Assembly (NCBI RefSeq): GCF_000719515.1
Contig: NZ_JOGR01000010.1
Coordinates: forward strand, 1-64,000
Source: Glycomyces sp. NRRL B-16210
GTDB taxonomy: Bacteria > Actinomycetota > Actinomycetes > Mycobacteriales > Micromonosporaceae
Reading direction: 5' to 3'
DNA: 64,000 nt
Shown here: piece after piece, positions 33,314 through 42,092 of the stretch
Layout: the number at the start of each line of letters is the position of its first letter
Position numbering within the stretch: the first letter of the stretch is position 1
Program-made: the position numbers and the translations under genes
The notes under the pieces: model-generated
Told to the model about the DNA's origin: nothing
The model's input: only the letters and a program-made list of their open reading frames with translations
The model's database searches: none

Positions 33314-34441
33314 GTGCTTTGCAGTCGAAGAACGTACCGAGCCGCGGCGGTCGCCGCCTGCGGCGTCCTCATGGCCGCCTGCACCGGCGGCGACGAGCCG
33401 GGAAGCGCCACCGAGCCCGGCCCCGAGGCCGTGGCCGAGGCGGAGCGGCTGTACCAGATCGTCAACGACAGCCGCGCCGTCACCGACGAGCTGTCGCAGA
33501 TCGAGAACCGGGTCGCCAAGCGCTGCATGGAGGACGAGGGCTTCCAGGTGCACGACCCGGCGGTCTTCGCCACCACCAGGTTCGCCGCGTACGGCGCGGC
33601 GGGGTACCTCACCGACGCGCCCGTCCGAGCGGTCCCGACGCGGGCCGCCGCCGAGCAGTGGGGCTTCGGGGTCTGGATCGAGTTCGTCCGCGCCCCGGGG
33701 AACGAGGACCTCGCCGAGCAGTTGCTGACCCCCGAGGCGCGCACCGCGTTCAACCTCCCGCAGGAGGACTACGCCCAGCCCGACACCGGTGAATGGGAGG
33801 CGCAGGGCGAGGCGTACCGGGCGGCCTGGATCGAGGCGTACACCGGATCGCCCGCCGTCGAGGACTCGGGGAAGGGCCCGCAGGGCGACGGGGAGGCGCT
33901 CGGCGGATGCCGGCTGGAGATGATCGAGACGATCTACGGCGAGCCCTACACCGTCGAGGACGAGGAAGGGGACTACACGCTCACGCACCCGCCGAGCCCC
34001 GCGTTCGAGCTGGAGGAGTTCGAGGGCACCGCCGGGATCGCCGAGCACCTCGACGGCCGCGACGTCGACTTCGAGTCCTGCCTCATCGACAAGGGCTACG
34101 CCGGCTGGGAGCTCGGCGACGAGCTCTACCCGCCGCTGTGGGAGTACTTCGGGCAGATGTACGCCCCCGGCTACTTCCAGGAGTTCGGCACCGGCGAGGA
34201 CGGGGTCCCCGAGCCGCCGAGCGAGATCCCCTCGGACTTCCTCGGCGTGCTCGAACTCGAACGGGCCGTCGCGGTGGACTTCGCCGAATGCGGCGGGGAG
34301 AGCGGCCTGCGGACGGTGATCGAGCAGGCCTGGGCGGCGATGCTCGTCGACGCGTACCTGCCGATCGAGACCGAGATGGTCGCCTGGCAGGAGCAGATGC
34401 AGGGACACCTCGACCAGGCCCAGGACTACCTCCAGGAGTGA
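33314..34441 (+). CDS. Hypothetical lipoprotein
   Basis: Unrecognised secreted lipoprotein (375 aa). The N-terminus RRTYRAAAVAACGVLMAAC ends in a lipobox with C23; the mature part is acidic, begins with Gly/Asp/Glu/Pro linker and has scattered cysteines (for instance KRCMEDEGF and CLIDKGY) that may form disulfides. Similar large Glu-rich lipoproteins with a CMxxxGF motif are frequent in actinobacteria, with no known role. GTG at 33314 is preferred (GAAGGGA upstream) over an ATG at 33281 that overlaps the hydrolase stop. Confidence 0.7.
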   Translation: MLCSRRTYRAAAVAACGVLMAACTGGDEPGSATEPGPEAVAEAERLYQIVNDSRAVTDELSQIENRVAKRCMEDEGFQVHDPAVFATTRFAAYGAAGYLTDAPVRAVPTRAAAEQWGFGVWIEFVRAPGNEDLAEQLLTPEARTAFNLPQEDYAQPDTGEWEAQGEAYRAAWIEAYTGSPAVEDSGKGPQGDGEALGGCRLEMIETIYGEPYTVEDEEGDYTLTHPPSPAFELEEFEGTAGIAEHLDGRDVDFESCLIDKGYAGWELGDELYPPLWEYFGQMYAPGYFQEFGTGEDGVPEPPSEIPSDFLGVLELERAVAVDFAECGGESGLRTVIEQAWAAMLVDAYLPIETEMVAWQEQMQGHLDQAQDYLQE

Positions 34442-34524
34442 GGGCCCGACCGACGCGTCTGACGGTGGCGCGATGTCGGTCACGCCTGCGATGATGCCGC
34501 GGGCACGACCGGAGGGCGGAGCGG

Positions 34525-36462
34525 ATGCGGCGGTACTTCCAGCGGTTGCGGGCCGTCGTGCCCAGGCAGCGGGGCGCGAGGCGGCGGGAGCGGGAGGCGC
34601 TGCCCGAACTGGAGGACCTGGCCTGGTACTCCCACGCCGAGCAGGCGGCGAGCGCCTCGTTCTGGCGCATGGCCCGGCGGCTGCCGGGACTGATGGCGCT
34701 GGCGTTCCGGTCGGCGTGGGCGGCGGCCCCGGGGTTGACGGTGACCGCGTTGGCGCTCAACGTCGTCGCGGGGGTCGCGACCACGACGGCGCTCCTGGCG
34801 GTCACCGACGTGACCTTGACGCTGTTCTCCGGCGAGGCCTCGTGGGACCAGGTGCGCCGAGCCGCTCCGGCCCTGGTCCTGCTGACCGTCGCCACCGCCG
34901 TCAGGGCCGGGCTCGGGCTGGTGGCCGGGTGGGCGCAGCAGCGCCTGGAGCCGCTGGTGCTCAACCGGACCGAGTCCGAGTTCTTCAAGCTCACGACCGA
35001 GGTGCCGCGGTCGGCGTACGACGACGACGCGTTCGCCGACCGCATCGAGGCGTCCCGGTCCCGCGGGATGGACTCGGTCGTGCGGCTCGTGACCGACGTC
35101 GTGGACCTCGTGACCGGCCTGGTCACGGTGCTCGCGGTCGGCGCCGCGCTCCTGGTGATCCACCCGGTGCTACTGCCGCTGCTGTTCGCGGCGGCGCTGC
35201 CGACCGGTTGGGCGGCGGTGCGGTCGGCGCGGCTGCGGTACGTCTCGGTGCGCTCGCGCGTCTCGCGGCGCCGGCGCCTGTGGTTGCTGGAGATGCACAT
35301 GGCCGACCGGAACTCGGCCGCGGACCTGCGCCTGCACGAGGCGGGCCGGTGGCTGCGGGGCCAGCACGCGGCGATGGTGGAGGCCGAGACCGGGGCCGAC
35401 TTCGCGGTGATCCGGCGCCAGACGCTGACGCGCCTGGTCGGGCAGAGCGCCTCGGGCGCGGCGGTGGCCGCCGTGTACGCGGTGCTGCTGTGGATGCTCA
35501 TCGAAGGGGTCGTCCCGCTCGGCATCGCCGCGGCCGCGGTGGTGGCCCTCCAGCAGGGCGGCCGCGCGATGGCGAACCTCCTCGTGGCGGTGAACCAGAC
35601 CTACGACGACGGCCTCTACGTGTCCGACCACGCCGAGTTCCTGGCGATGGCGCGCGAGCGGATCGCGAGCGAGCCGCGGAAGGGGGCGCGTCCGGGGGCG
35701 CCCGAGGTGATCGAGGTGCGGGGCGTCTCGTTCCGCTACCCGGGCAAGGAGACCGACGCGCTCACCGGCGTGGACCTGACGATCCGGCGCGGCGAGACCA
35801 TCGCGCTCGTGGGCGAGAACGGCTCGGGGAAGTCGACGCTCGCGCACCTGCTCGCGGGGCTGTACCGACCGACCGAGGGCCGCATCCTGTGGGACGGCGT
35901 CGACATCGGCGAGATCGATCCGGTCCACTGGCGGACCCACGTCTCGATGGTGTCCCAGCAGGTGATGCGCTGGCCGTTCACGGCGGAGATGGCGATCAGG
36001 CTCGGGCGGTCCGCCGTGCCGGCCGACCGGGACCGGGTCGAGGCGGCGGCGAAGGACGGCGGGGCGCACGAGATGATCCTCGGCTTCGACCACGGCTACG
36101 AGCAGTTGCTCGACCGGATGTTCAAGGAGGGCACCGATCTGAGCGGCGGCCAGTGGCAGCGGCTGGCCTCGGCGCGCGGGCTCTACCGGGACGAGGGCGG
36201 CCTGCTCGTCTGCGACGAGCCCTCGGCGGCTTTGGACGCGAAGGCGGAGGCGGCCCTGTTCGACACGCTCAGGGACCGGGCGGGCCGGGCGACCACGGTG
36301 ATCATCTCGCACCGGTTGCAGGGCGTGGTCCACGCCGACGTGATTGCGGTCCTGGAGGAGGGAAGGCTGACGGAGCTGGGGACCCACGCGGAACTGCTCG
36401 CGGCCGGAGGCGCTTACGCGGAGCTGTTCGAACTCCAGTCGCGGTCCTATGTGGCCGAATGA
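34525..36462 (+). CDS. ABC exporter, fused membrane and ATPase domains
   Basis: Half-transporter (645 aa): residues about 50-385 hold six membrane helices (with AAPGLTVTALALNVVAGVATT, LLVIHPVLLPLLFAAALP), and residues 395-645 the ATPase with Walker A GENGSGKST, signature LSGGQWQRLASARGL, Walker B LLVCDEPSAALD and switch His in ISHRL. It probably works as a homodimer exporting a hydrophobic or peptide product. GGAGGG lies upstream of the ATG. No precursor peptide or modifying enzyme is nearby, so the cargo is unknown. Confidence 0.88.
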   Translation: MRRYFQRLRAVVPRQRGARRREREALPELEDLAWYSHAEQAASASFWRMARRLPGLMALAFRSAWAAAPGLTVTALALNVVAGVATTTALLAVTDVTLTLFSGEASWDQVRRAAPALVLLTVATAVRAGLGLVAGWAQQRLEPLVLNRTESEFFKLTTEVPRSAYDDDAFADRIEASRSRGMDSVVRLVTDVVDLVTGLVTVLAVGAALLVIHPVLLPLLFAAALPTGWAAVRSARLRYVSVRSRVSRRRRLWLLEMHMADRNSAADLRLHEAGRWLRGQHAAMVEAETGADFAVIRRQTLTRLVGQSASGAAVAAVYAVLLWMLIEGVVPLGIAAAAVVALQQGGRAMANLLVAVNQTYDDGLYVSDHAEFLAMARERIASEPRKGARPGAPEVIEVRGVSFRYPGKETDALTGVDLTIRRGETIALVGENGSGKSTLAHLLAGLYRPTEGRILWDGVDIGEIDPVHWRTHVSMVSQQVMRWPFTAEMAIRLGRSAVPADRDRVEAAAKDGGAHEMILGFDHGYEQLLDRMFKEGTDLSGGQWQRLASARGLYRDEGGLLVCDEPSAALDAKAEAALFDTLRDRAGRATTVIISHRLQGVVHADVIAVLEEGRLTELGTHAELLAAGGAYAELFELQSRSYVAE

Positions 36463-36644
36463 CCGGCGGGACGGCGCCGACGCTGCTCGACTGACACGCC
36501 AGTGCGCTTCGATCACTTTGGCACGCAGGGACTTCACTCCTTCGTGTCCCCATCGCGGGCCCGAGGCCGGTAGGCTGGATCGGCCTCGCGGCGGAGGCGC
36601 TCGCGTGCCTCCCTCATTCGCATCCCTCGTAAGGAAGGCCGACC

Positions 36645-37472
36645 ATGACCGAAGACGTTCCCGTCGATCTGCCGTCCGATCTCGACCCGACCGTGCCGAC
36701 GACCGCCCGCGTGTACGACGCGCTGCTGGGCGGCACCACCAACTTCGCCGCCGACCGGGAGGCCGCGGAGGTCTTCGCGAGCCACATCCCGCAGGCGCGC
36801 GAATGCGCCAGGCTCAACCGCAGCGCGCTCATCCGCGGCGTCGAGTACCTCGTGCGGAGCGCCGGGATCGACCAGATCGTCGACATCGGCTGCGGGCTGC
36901 CGACCGCGCAGAACACGCACCAGGTCGCGCAGGAGATCGACCCCGGCGCGAAGGTGGTCTATGTGGACCACGACCCGATGGTCGTCTCGCACGCCCGGGC
37001 GCTCCTGGCGCGCAACCGGAACGCGACCGTCATCGGCGCGGACCTGCTCGAACCCGAGGTGATCCTGGCCCACCCGGACCTGCGGTCCGCATTGGAATTG
37101 GAGCGGCCGGTGGCGCTGCTCATCGTCGGGATGATCATGCAGATCAGCGACGCCCAGCGGCCCGACGACATCATCGCGACCCTCATGGGGGCGCTGCCGT
37201 CGGGAAGCCACCTGCTCATCACCTCGTGGCCCGACACGGGCGAGCCCGAGCAGGCGGCGCTGTCGCAGGCGTGCATCGAGACGCTCGGCAACGGCTGGAT
37301 GCGGCCGATCCCGGCGCTGGAGCGCCATTTCCTCGGCATGGAGATGGTCGCGCCGGGGCTGGAGTACGTGCCGAGGTGGTTCCCCGAGGAGCCCGATCGG
37401 GCGGTCCCCGAGGTCGCCGACCTCGAACCCTACGAGCGGACCCAGATGGCGGGCATCGCAAGGAAGGCGTGA
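36645..37472 (+). CDS. SAM-dependent methyltransferase, DUF574/SAV2177 family
   Basis: Actinobacterial methyltransferase-like protein (275 aa). It opens with PSDLDPTVPTTARVYDALLGGTTNFAADREAA, read in parts, the family hallmark, followed by the SAM-binding IVDIGCGLPT and VVYVDHDPMV. Streptomycetes and relatives carry many copies and their substrates are unknown. AAGGAAGG precedes the ATG. It stands alone and is convergent with the GNAT gene across a terminator. Confidence 0.92.
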   Translation: MTEDVPVDLPSDLDPTVPTTARVYDALLGGTTNFAADREAAEVFASHIPQARECARLNRSALIRGVEYLVRSAGIDQIVDIGCGLPTAQNTHQVAQEIDPGAKVVYVDHDPMVVSHARALLARNRNATVIGADLLEPEVILAHPDLRSALELERPVALLIVGMIMQISDAQRPDDIIATLMGALPSGSHLLITSWPDTGEPEQAALSQACIETLGNGWMRPIPALERHFLGMEMVAPGLEYVPRWFPEEPDRAVPEVADLEPYERTQMAGIARKA

Positions 37473-37477
37473 AACGA

Positions 37478-37508
37478 GCCCCGGACGGGCCTTCGGCCCG
37501 TCCGGGGC
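37478..37508. terminator. Bidirectional terminator
   Basis: 14-bp perfect stem (37478-37491 with 37495-37508) with a 3-base loop, between the stops of the convergent methyltransferase and acetyltransferase genes. Typical shared terminator of high-GC genomes. Confidence 0.8.
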
Positions 37509-37509
37509 C

Positions 37510-38031
37510 TCAGTCGCGGTGGGGTTCGGGGAGCCTGCGGGCCATGCAGACGCGCGGCCAGCGGTCGAGGCCGCTCGCGCGCTCGTGGTCGCGGATCGCC
37601 CGGAGCCCGGGCGTCAGCTCGTGGTCCGGGAGCGGCTCGAAACCGCAGCGCTCGTAATAGGGCGCGTTCCACGGGACCTCGGCGAACGTGGTCAGCGTGA
37701 GCGACCGCAGGCCGTCCGCGGCGGCCCGGGAGGCGGCATGGTCGAGCAGGGACCGGCCGATGCGGCGGCGGGCCCGGTCCGGGTGCACCGAGACCTGCTC
37801 GACGTGCAGGGCGCGGTCGACCGGTTCGGCGATGAGATAGGCGACGGGGCGGTCGCCGTCCACGGCGGCCCAGGCCAGGCCCGAGCGCCGGTAGCCGTCG
37901 AGCACTTCGACGCTGAGCGGCTCGTCCTCGGCGATCTCAGGCATCCCGATGTCCCGGAAGCACTCCCCCGCGGCCCGCTCGATGTCCTGGAGCAGCGGGA
38001 GGTCCGCGGCGGCCACCGCCCTGATGCGCAT
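37510..38031 (-). CDS. GNAT family N-acetyltransferase
   Basis: Acetyl-CoA-dependent acetyltransferase (173 aa). The acetyl-CoA pyrophosphate loop is VSVHPDRARRRIGRSLLDH (conserved Q/RxxGxG/A form), followed by LTLTTFAEVPWNAPYYERCGF, the C-terminal GNAT block. The acceptor is unknown. It lies 41 bases behind the NadR-like gene and may be its co-transcribed neighbour. Confidence 0.88.
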   Translation of the reverse strand: MRIRAVAAADLPLLQDIERAAGECFRDIGMPEIAEDEPLSVEVLDGYRRSGLAWAAVDGDRPVAYLIAEPVDRALHVEQVSVHPDRARRRIGRSLLDHAASRAAADGLRSLTLTTFAEVPWNAPYYERCGFEPLPDHELTPGLRAIRDHERASGLDRWPRVCMARRLPEPHRD

Positions 38032-38072
38032 GTGGTCAGTGTGCCGGAGGCGCAGGGCGCGCGCAAGCCGGT

Positions 38073-39140
38073 TCAGCGGCGCTCGGGCAGCGGGTCGGCG
38101 AAGTCCCAGGAGACGAGGGCGTCGACGGCCGCGATCGCGTTGTGGAGCCGTTCCTGTTGCGGGCCTTCGAGTCTGAGATACCGGCGGCCGGTCCGGGCCA
38201 GTTCCTCCTCGAAGCGGGCGGTCATCCAGGGGCGCAGGTGCGCCTCGTCCCGCAGGCCGTCGTCCTCGAAGGGGACCCCTTCGTGGCCGGTCAACAGGTA
38301 CAGGTCGTGGTGGAGTGCGTCGGCGATCGGGTCGAGGTCCGGGTTGCGGCCGCCGAGGTAGCGCTCGTGCCAGATCGCGGTAGCGAAGGCGTCGGTGTCG
38401 CAAAACAGGACCGGGCCGCCGGCGCGCGCGGCGGCCTCCTCGAGTTCGTTCTGGCGCTTGGCGATGTGCGGGAACTCCTCGGTCGAGAAGCGCACGTCGC
38501 CCCAGGTCGCCGCCGGGTCCTTCGCTTGGGCGGCGAGGAGTTTCTCTTCGCTGAAGGCCCGGCCGTACTCCTCGACGCAGCGGGTCGCGGCCCAGACGCC
38601 GCCGCGTTCGCGGTAGTGCGCGGCGAGGGCCTCGGCGATCGTGGTCGTGCCGGTGGACTCGGCGCCGACGGCGACCACGCGGCGGGCGAGGCCGGCGCGC
38701 ACGGGCGCTTCGAGGAGGTCCCAGTTGCCGACCGGGTCGGCGCGGACGGCGGTGCCCGAGACGGGGATCGCACCGCGGTCGAGGCCGAGATGCACCGCCT
38801 CGAAGCGCCGGGCGAGTTCGTCGCCGTAGGGCTCGGCGGTGAAGACCGCGTCGACCGGTTCGGGAACGGCCGCTTTGAAGATCGCGGTGTGGGCGTCCCA
38901 GATCGCCTCGTCGCCCAGGTCCATGTGGACGTCGTCGACGGTGCCGATCACGCGGACGCCGGGGTGGGCCTCGCGGAGCCAGGCCACGCGCCGCTCCAGC
39001 GGGATCGACTCCACGGTCGCGGCGCAGACGAGGACGGTGAGGCGGCGGCACCGGGCCTCGGCGGTGCGGATCAGGTGGTGGTGGCCGGCGTGCGGCGGGT
39101 AGAACTTGCCGAGGACCAGGCCGTGGTCGGGAAGCGTCAC
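38073..39140 (-). CDS. NadR-like NMN adenylyltransferase/ribosylnicotinamide kinase
   Basis: Bifunctional-type protein (355 aa). Residues 5-20 (GLVLGKFYPPHAGHHHLI) hold the nucleotidyltransferase HxGH motif. Residues about 165-355 are a P-loop kinase-like domain, but the P-loop reads GAESTGTTT, with threonine where NadR has the Walker lysine. In related actinobacterial proteins this change is common, so it may be functional. The GTG start at 39140 overlaps the PnuC stop. Coupling to the nicotinamide-riboside transporter strongly supports a role in NAD salvage: phosphorylating and adenylating imported riboside. No HTH domain is present, so it is not a repressor like enteric NadR. Confidence 0.87.
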   Translation of the reverse strand: MTLPDHGLVLGKFYPPHAGHHHLIRTAEARCRRLTVLVCAATVESIPLERRVAWLREAHPGVRVIGTVDDVHMDLGDEAIWDAHTAIFKAAVPEPVDAVFTAEPYGDELARRFEAVHLGLDRGAIPVSGTAVRADPVGNWDLLEAPVRAGLARRVVAVGAESTGTTTIAEALAAHYRERGGVWAATRCVEEYGRAFSEEKLLAAQAKDPAATWGDVRFSTEEFPHIAKRQNELEEAAARAGGPVLFCDTDAFATAIWHERYLGGRNPDLDPIADALHHDLYLLTGHEGVPFEDDGLRDEAHLRPWMTARFEEELARTGRRYLRLEGPQQERLHNAIAAVDALVSWDFADPLPERR

Positions 39141-39781
39141 GCGGCGACCTCGGCGGGCGCCTTCTCGGCGAGCAGGTCCTTGCGCCAGCTCCGCAGGCCC
39201 ACAACGCACAGCGCCATGAACCCGACGTAGAGGATCGCGGTGAGGTACAGGCCCTTGTAGGCGTAGAGGGGCACGAAGACGATGTCGGCGGCGATCCACA
39301 GGTACCAGGACTCGAGGCGCTTGCGGCACTGGCCGTACGTGGCCATCAAGGAGAGCACGGTGGTCAGGGCGTCCCAGAAGGGCACGTCGGAGTCGGTCGC
39401 GACGGTGAGGAAGGCCGTGATGGCGGCGAGGCCGAGGAGTCCGGCGCCGATGAGGCCGACCCATTCGTTCCTGCGGGTGCGGCTCACCGGGAGGGTGTCG
39501 ACGGCGGGACCGCCGCCCTTGACCCAGTTCCACCAGCCGTACACGCCGAGGGTGATGAACACGAGCTGGAGGCTCGCGTCGGCGTACAGGCCCGCCTGGG
39601 AGAACAGCAGGATGAACATGAGGCAGTTCACGATGCCGATGGGCCAGTTGGCGATGTGCTGGCGGGCGACCAGCCACACGCAGAAGGCGCCGGAGAGGAA
39701 ACCGAGCACCTCGATGAGGGTCGTCGGGACGCCGAAGGCGGTGAGGACGACCGGATTGGGGAAGTCGAGCAGGGCGTTCAT
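39137..39781 (-). CDS. pnuC: Nicotinamide riboside transporter PnuC
   Basis: Membrane transporter (214 aa) with about seven helices. Family marks: FLSGAFCVWLVARQHIANWPIGIVN, the GLYADASLQLVFITLGVYGWWNW substrate segment and CRKRLESWYLWIAADIVFVPLYAYKGLYLTA, each read in parts. It moves nicotinamide riboside down its gradient; trapping by the coupled NadR-like kinase (4-nt overlap) drives uptake. The 128 bases upstream to 39910 show no gene and no recognisable riboswitch. Confidence 0.93.
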   Translation of the reverse strand: MNALLDFPNPVVLTAFGVPTTLIEVLGFLSGAFCVWLVARQHIANWPIGIVNCLMFILLFSQAGLYADASLQLVFITLGVYGWWNWVKGGGPAVDTLPVSRTRRNEWVGLIGAGLLGLAAITAFLTVATDSDVPFWDALTTVLSLMATYGQCRKRLESWYLWIAADIVFVPLYAYKGLYLTAILYVGFMALCVVGLRSWRKDLLAEKAPAEVAA

Positions 39782-39909
39782 GCGAGCGATCCTCTCAGGG
39801 ACCCCGGACGCGGTGAGGGCCGCATCGCGGTGGGAGCGAGCGGCCCGGGATCAGCGTAGACCTGGCGCGGGGCCGCGTCAATCGACCCGATCGGCATGGT
39901 TCGAAGCGG

Positions 39910-40698
39910 TCACCGGGGCGCTCGCTCCCCGGCGGTGACGGCGGCGTTGATCGTGTTCGGGCCGGGCGGGACCGGACAGGTGCCGAACTCGGTGAAGGTG
40001 CACGGCAGGTTCAGGGCCCGGTTGAAGTCGAGGTCGACCGTCCCGTCCGGGCGCGGCGGGGCGGTGGTGAGCTGGCGCCACGCGGCGGTCGAGATGCCGT
40101 TGGTGAGGTCGCGGAACAGCAGCCCGAGGCCGCCGTCCGCGTCCGTGGCGAGCAGTTCCTGCGGTTCGCCGCCGAGGTCGAAGCGGACGGTCCCGACGGC
40201 GTGCAGGGTGTGCTCCAGATCGGCGCGGGCCGCGCCCACGGTGACCGGCTCGGGGCCTGCGAAAGGCGTGAACCGGGCGGTGACGATCCAGCCGGGGTCG
40301 GGGGCGAACGCGGGGACGCCGGTAAAGGCGGTGCGGGTCGGAGCCTCGGGGTCGCGCACGCGCACCGCGTGCCGGCCGCCGCGCAGGACGATCTCGATCT
40401 GCTTGTCGCCGAAGCCGACCCAGTGCGGCGGCCCGGCCTCGACGGGGTCGAAGACGACCGTGCCGTCGATGAGTTCTCCGTCGACGGTGAGGCCCTCCTC
40501 CTCGGTGGCGGTCACGGTCGCGGCGCCTCCGGCGGAGCGCCACCGGCCGGGCAGGCCCTCGAGTTCGGCGGGGTCGGCGTCGAGCCAGTGGAAGGCGGTG
40601 AGGCTGAGCCAGCCGTGCGGCAGGCGCAGGTCGGCCTCGCGCTGGTCGTGCCAGTCCTGCCAGGCGATCGCGAAGACGTCGGTGTCTACTTTGCTCAT
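39910..40698 (-). CDS. DUF1684 domain protein
   Basis: Unknown-function protein of the DUF1684 family (262 aa). It starts AWQDWHDQREADLRLPHGWLSLTAFHWL and ends with the conserved DFNRALNLPCTFTEFGTCPVPPGPN block, which is the most diagnostic part. No signal peptide. The start overlaps the stop of the NtaA-type monooxygenase (ATGA), making it the last gene of the LLM/dipeptide-transporter operon. DUF1684 proteins have no proven activity; in this place a role in handling the monooxygenase product or substrate is a reasonable guess only. Confidence 0.88.
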   Translation of the reverse strand: MSKVDTDVFAIAWQDWHDQREADLRLPHGWLSLTAFHWLDADPAELEGLPGRWRSAGGAATVTATEEEGLTVDGELIDGTVVFDPVEAGPPHWVGFGDKQIEIVLRGGRHAVRVRDPEAPTRTAFTGVPAFAPDPGWIVTARFTPFAGPEPVTVGAARADLEHTLHAVGTVRFDLGGEPQELLATDADGGLGLLFRDLTNGISTAAWRQLTTAPPRPDGTVDLDFNRALNLPCTFTEFGTCPVPPGPNTINAAVTAGERAPR

Positions 40699-42092
40699 TG
40701 CGGTGTTCCTCGTTTCGTGGGGGCCGGCGCGAGTCCGAGGTGGTCGCGCAGGGTGGTGCCGGTGTACTCGGTGCGGAATGAACCGCGTTCTTGCAGGATC
40801 GGGACCACCTCGTCGACGAACCGGTCGAGTCCGCCGGGAGTGAGGTGCGGTACCAGGATGAACCCGTCGACCGCGTCGCCCTGCACGTAGTCGTCGATCT
40901 GCGCCGCGACGGAGGCGGGGGTCCCGACGAGTTGGAGGCGGGCGGTCGTCTCGATGACGAGTTCGCGGATCGACAGCTCCTTGGCGTCGGCGATGGCCTT
41001 CCAGCGCTGCGCGATCGAGGACTGGTCCTGCTGGTGGCGGACGCGCCCGCGGGTGATGTGGACGTCGGCGGTCTCGGGGTCGAACTCGGGGACGGGCCCG
41101 TCGGGGTCCAGATGGGACAGGTCCTGGCCCCAGACCTGTTCGAGGAACGCGATGGCCGTCTGCGGGCCGACCTGCTTGCGGCGGACCTCCTCGGCGTTCT
41201 CGCGGGCCTCGGCCTCGGTGTCGCCCAGGACGAACGAGACCCCGGGCATGATGAGCAGGTCGCGCTCCTCGCGGCCGTGGCGGCCGAGGCGGTCCTTGAC
41301 GTCGGCGTAGAAGGCCTTCGCGTCGGCGTGCTCGGTGTGGCGGGAGAAGATCACGTCGGCGTGGGAGGCCCCGAACTCGCGGCCCTGGTCGGAGTCGCCG
41401 GCCTGGAAGATCACCGGGTGGCCCTGCGGGGAGCGGGGGACGTTGAAGGTGCCGCTGACGTCGAACTGGGCGCCGAGGTAGGCGAAGGCCTCGACGGCGC
41501 CCTCGCGCAGAAACCGGCCGGTGGCCGGGTCGGCCTCGACCGCGTCGGGTGCCCAGGCGTCCCACAGCAGGCGGGCGACGGCGATGATCTCGGCGGCGCG
41601 CTCGTAGCGCCGTTCGCGTTCGAGGTAGCCGCCGCGCCGGAAGTTCTCGCCGGTGAACGCGTCGGGCGAGGTGACGGCGTTCCAGGCGGCCCGGCCGCCC
41701 GAGAGGTGGTCGAGCGAGGCGAACTGGCGGGCGAGTTCGTACGGCTCGTTGAAGGTGGTGTTCACCGTCCCGGCGAGGCCGAGGCGGTCGGTGACGGCGG
41801 CGAGGGCGTTGAGCACGGTGAACGTGTCGGGCCGCCCGACCACGTCGAGGTCGTGGATGCGGCCGCGGTGCTCGCGCAGCCGCAGGCCCTCGGCGAGGAA
41901 GAAGAAGTCGAACAGGCCGCGCTCGGCCGTCTGCGCCAGGTGCACGAACGAGCTGAACTCGATCTGGCTGCCCGAGTCCGGGTCGCTCCACACGGTCGTG
42001 TTGTTCACGCCCGGGAAGTGCGCGCCGAGGTGGATCTGCTTGCGGGGCCGGGTTCGGTCGGAGGACTGTGCATTCTGGAACGACTCGGTCAT
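40695..42092 (-). CDS. NtaA/DmoA family FMN monooxygenase (second copy)
   Basis: LLM enzyme (465 aa) with KQIHLGAHFPGVNNTTVWSD, NEPYELARQFASLDHLSGGRAAWNAVT and the C-terminal EYTGTTLRDHLGL. Closely related in design to the enzyme at 14015 but clearly diverged. It needs external FMNH2; no flavin reductase lies in this operon, so it would depend on reductases elsewhere, such as those at 10231-11291. It is joined to both neighbours by 4-nt overlaps. Organosulfur cleavage is inferred from the shared sulfur-type operator upstream of the operon. Confidence 0.9.
   Translation of the reverse strand: MTESFQNAQSSDRTRPRKQIHLGAHFPGVNNTTVWSDPDSGSQIEFSSFVHLAQTAERGLFDFFFLAEGLRLREHRGRIHDLDVVGRPDTFTVLNALAAVTDRLGLAGTVNTTFNEPYELARQFASLDHLSGGRAAWNAVTSPDAFTGENFRRGGYLERERRYERAAEIIAVARLLWDAWAPDAVEADPATGRFLREGAVEAFAYLGAQFDVSGTFNVPRSPQGHPVIFQAGDSDQGREFGASHADVIFSRHTEHADAKAFYADVKDRLGRHGREERDLLIMPGVSFVLGDTEAEARENAEEVRRKQVGPQTAIAFLEQVWGQDLSHLDPDGPVPEFDPETADVHITRGRVRHQQDQSSIAQRWKAIADAKELSIRELVIETTARLQLVGTPASVAAQIDDYVQGDAVDGFILVPHLTPGGLDRFVDEVVPILQERGSFRTEYTGTTLRDHLGLAPAPTKRGTPQ

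Noticed and set aside
39782..39909. A riboswitch upstream of pnuC
   Set aside because: No conserved TPP, NAD-I or other aptamer core was recognised; only generic GC-rich stems.
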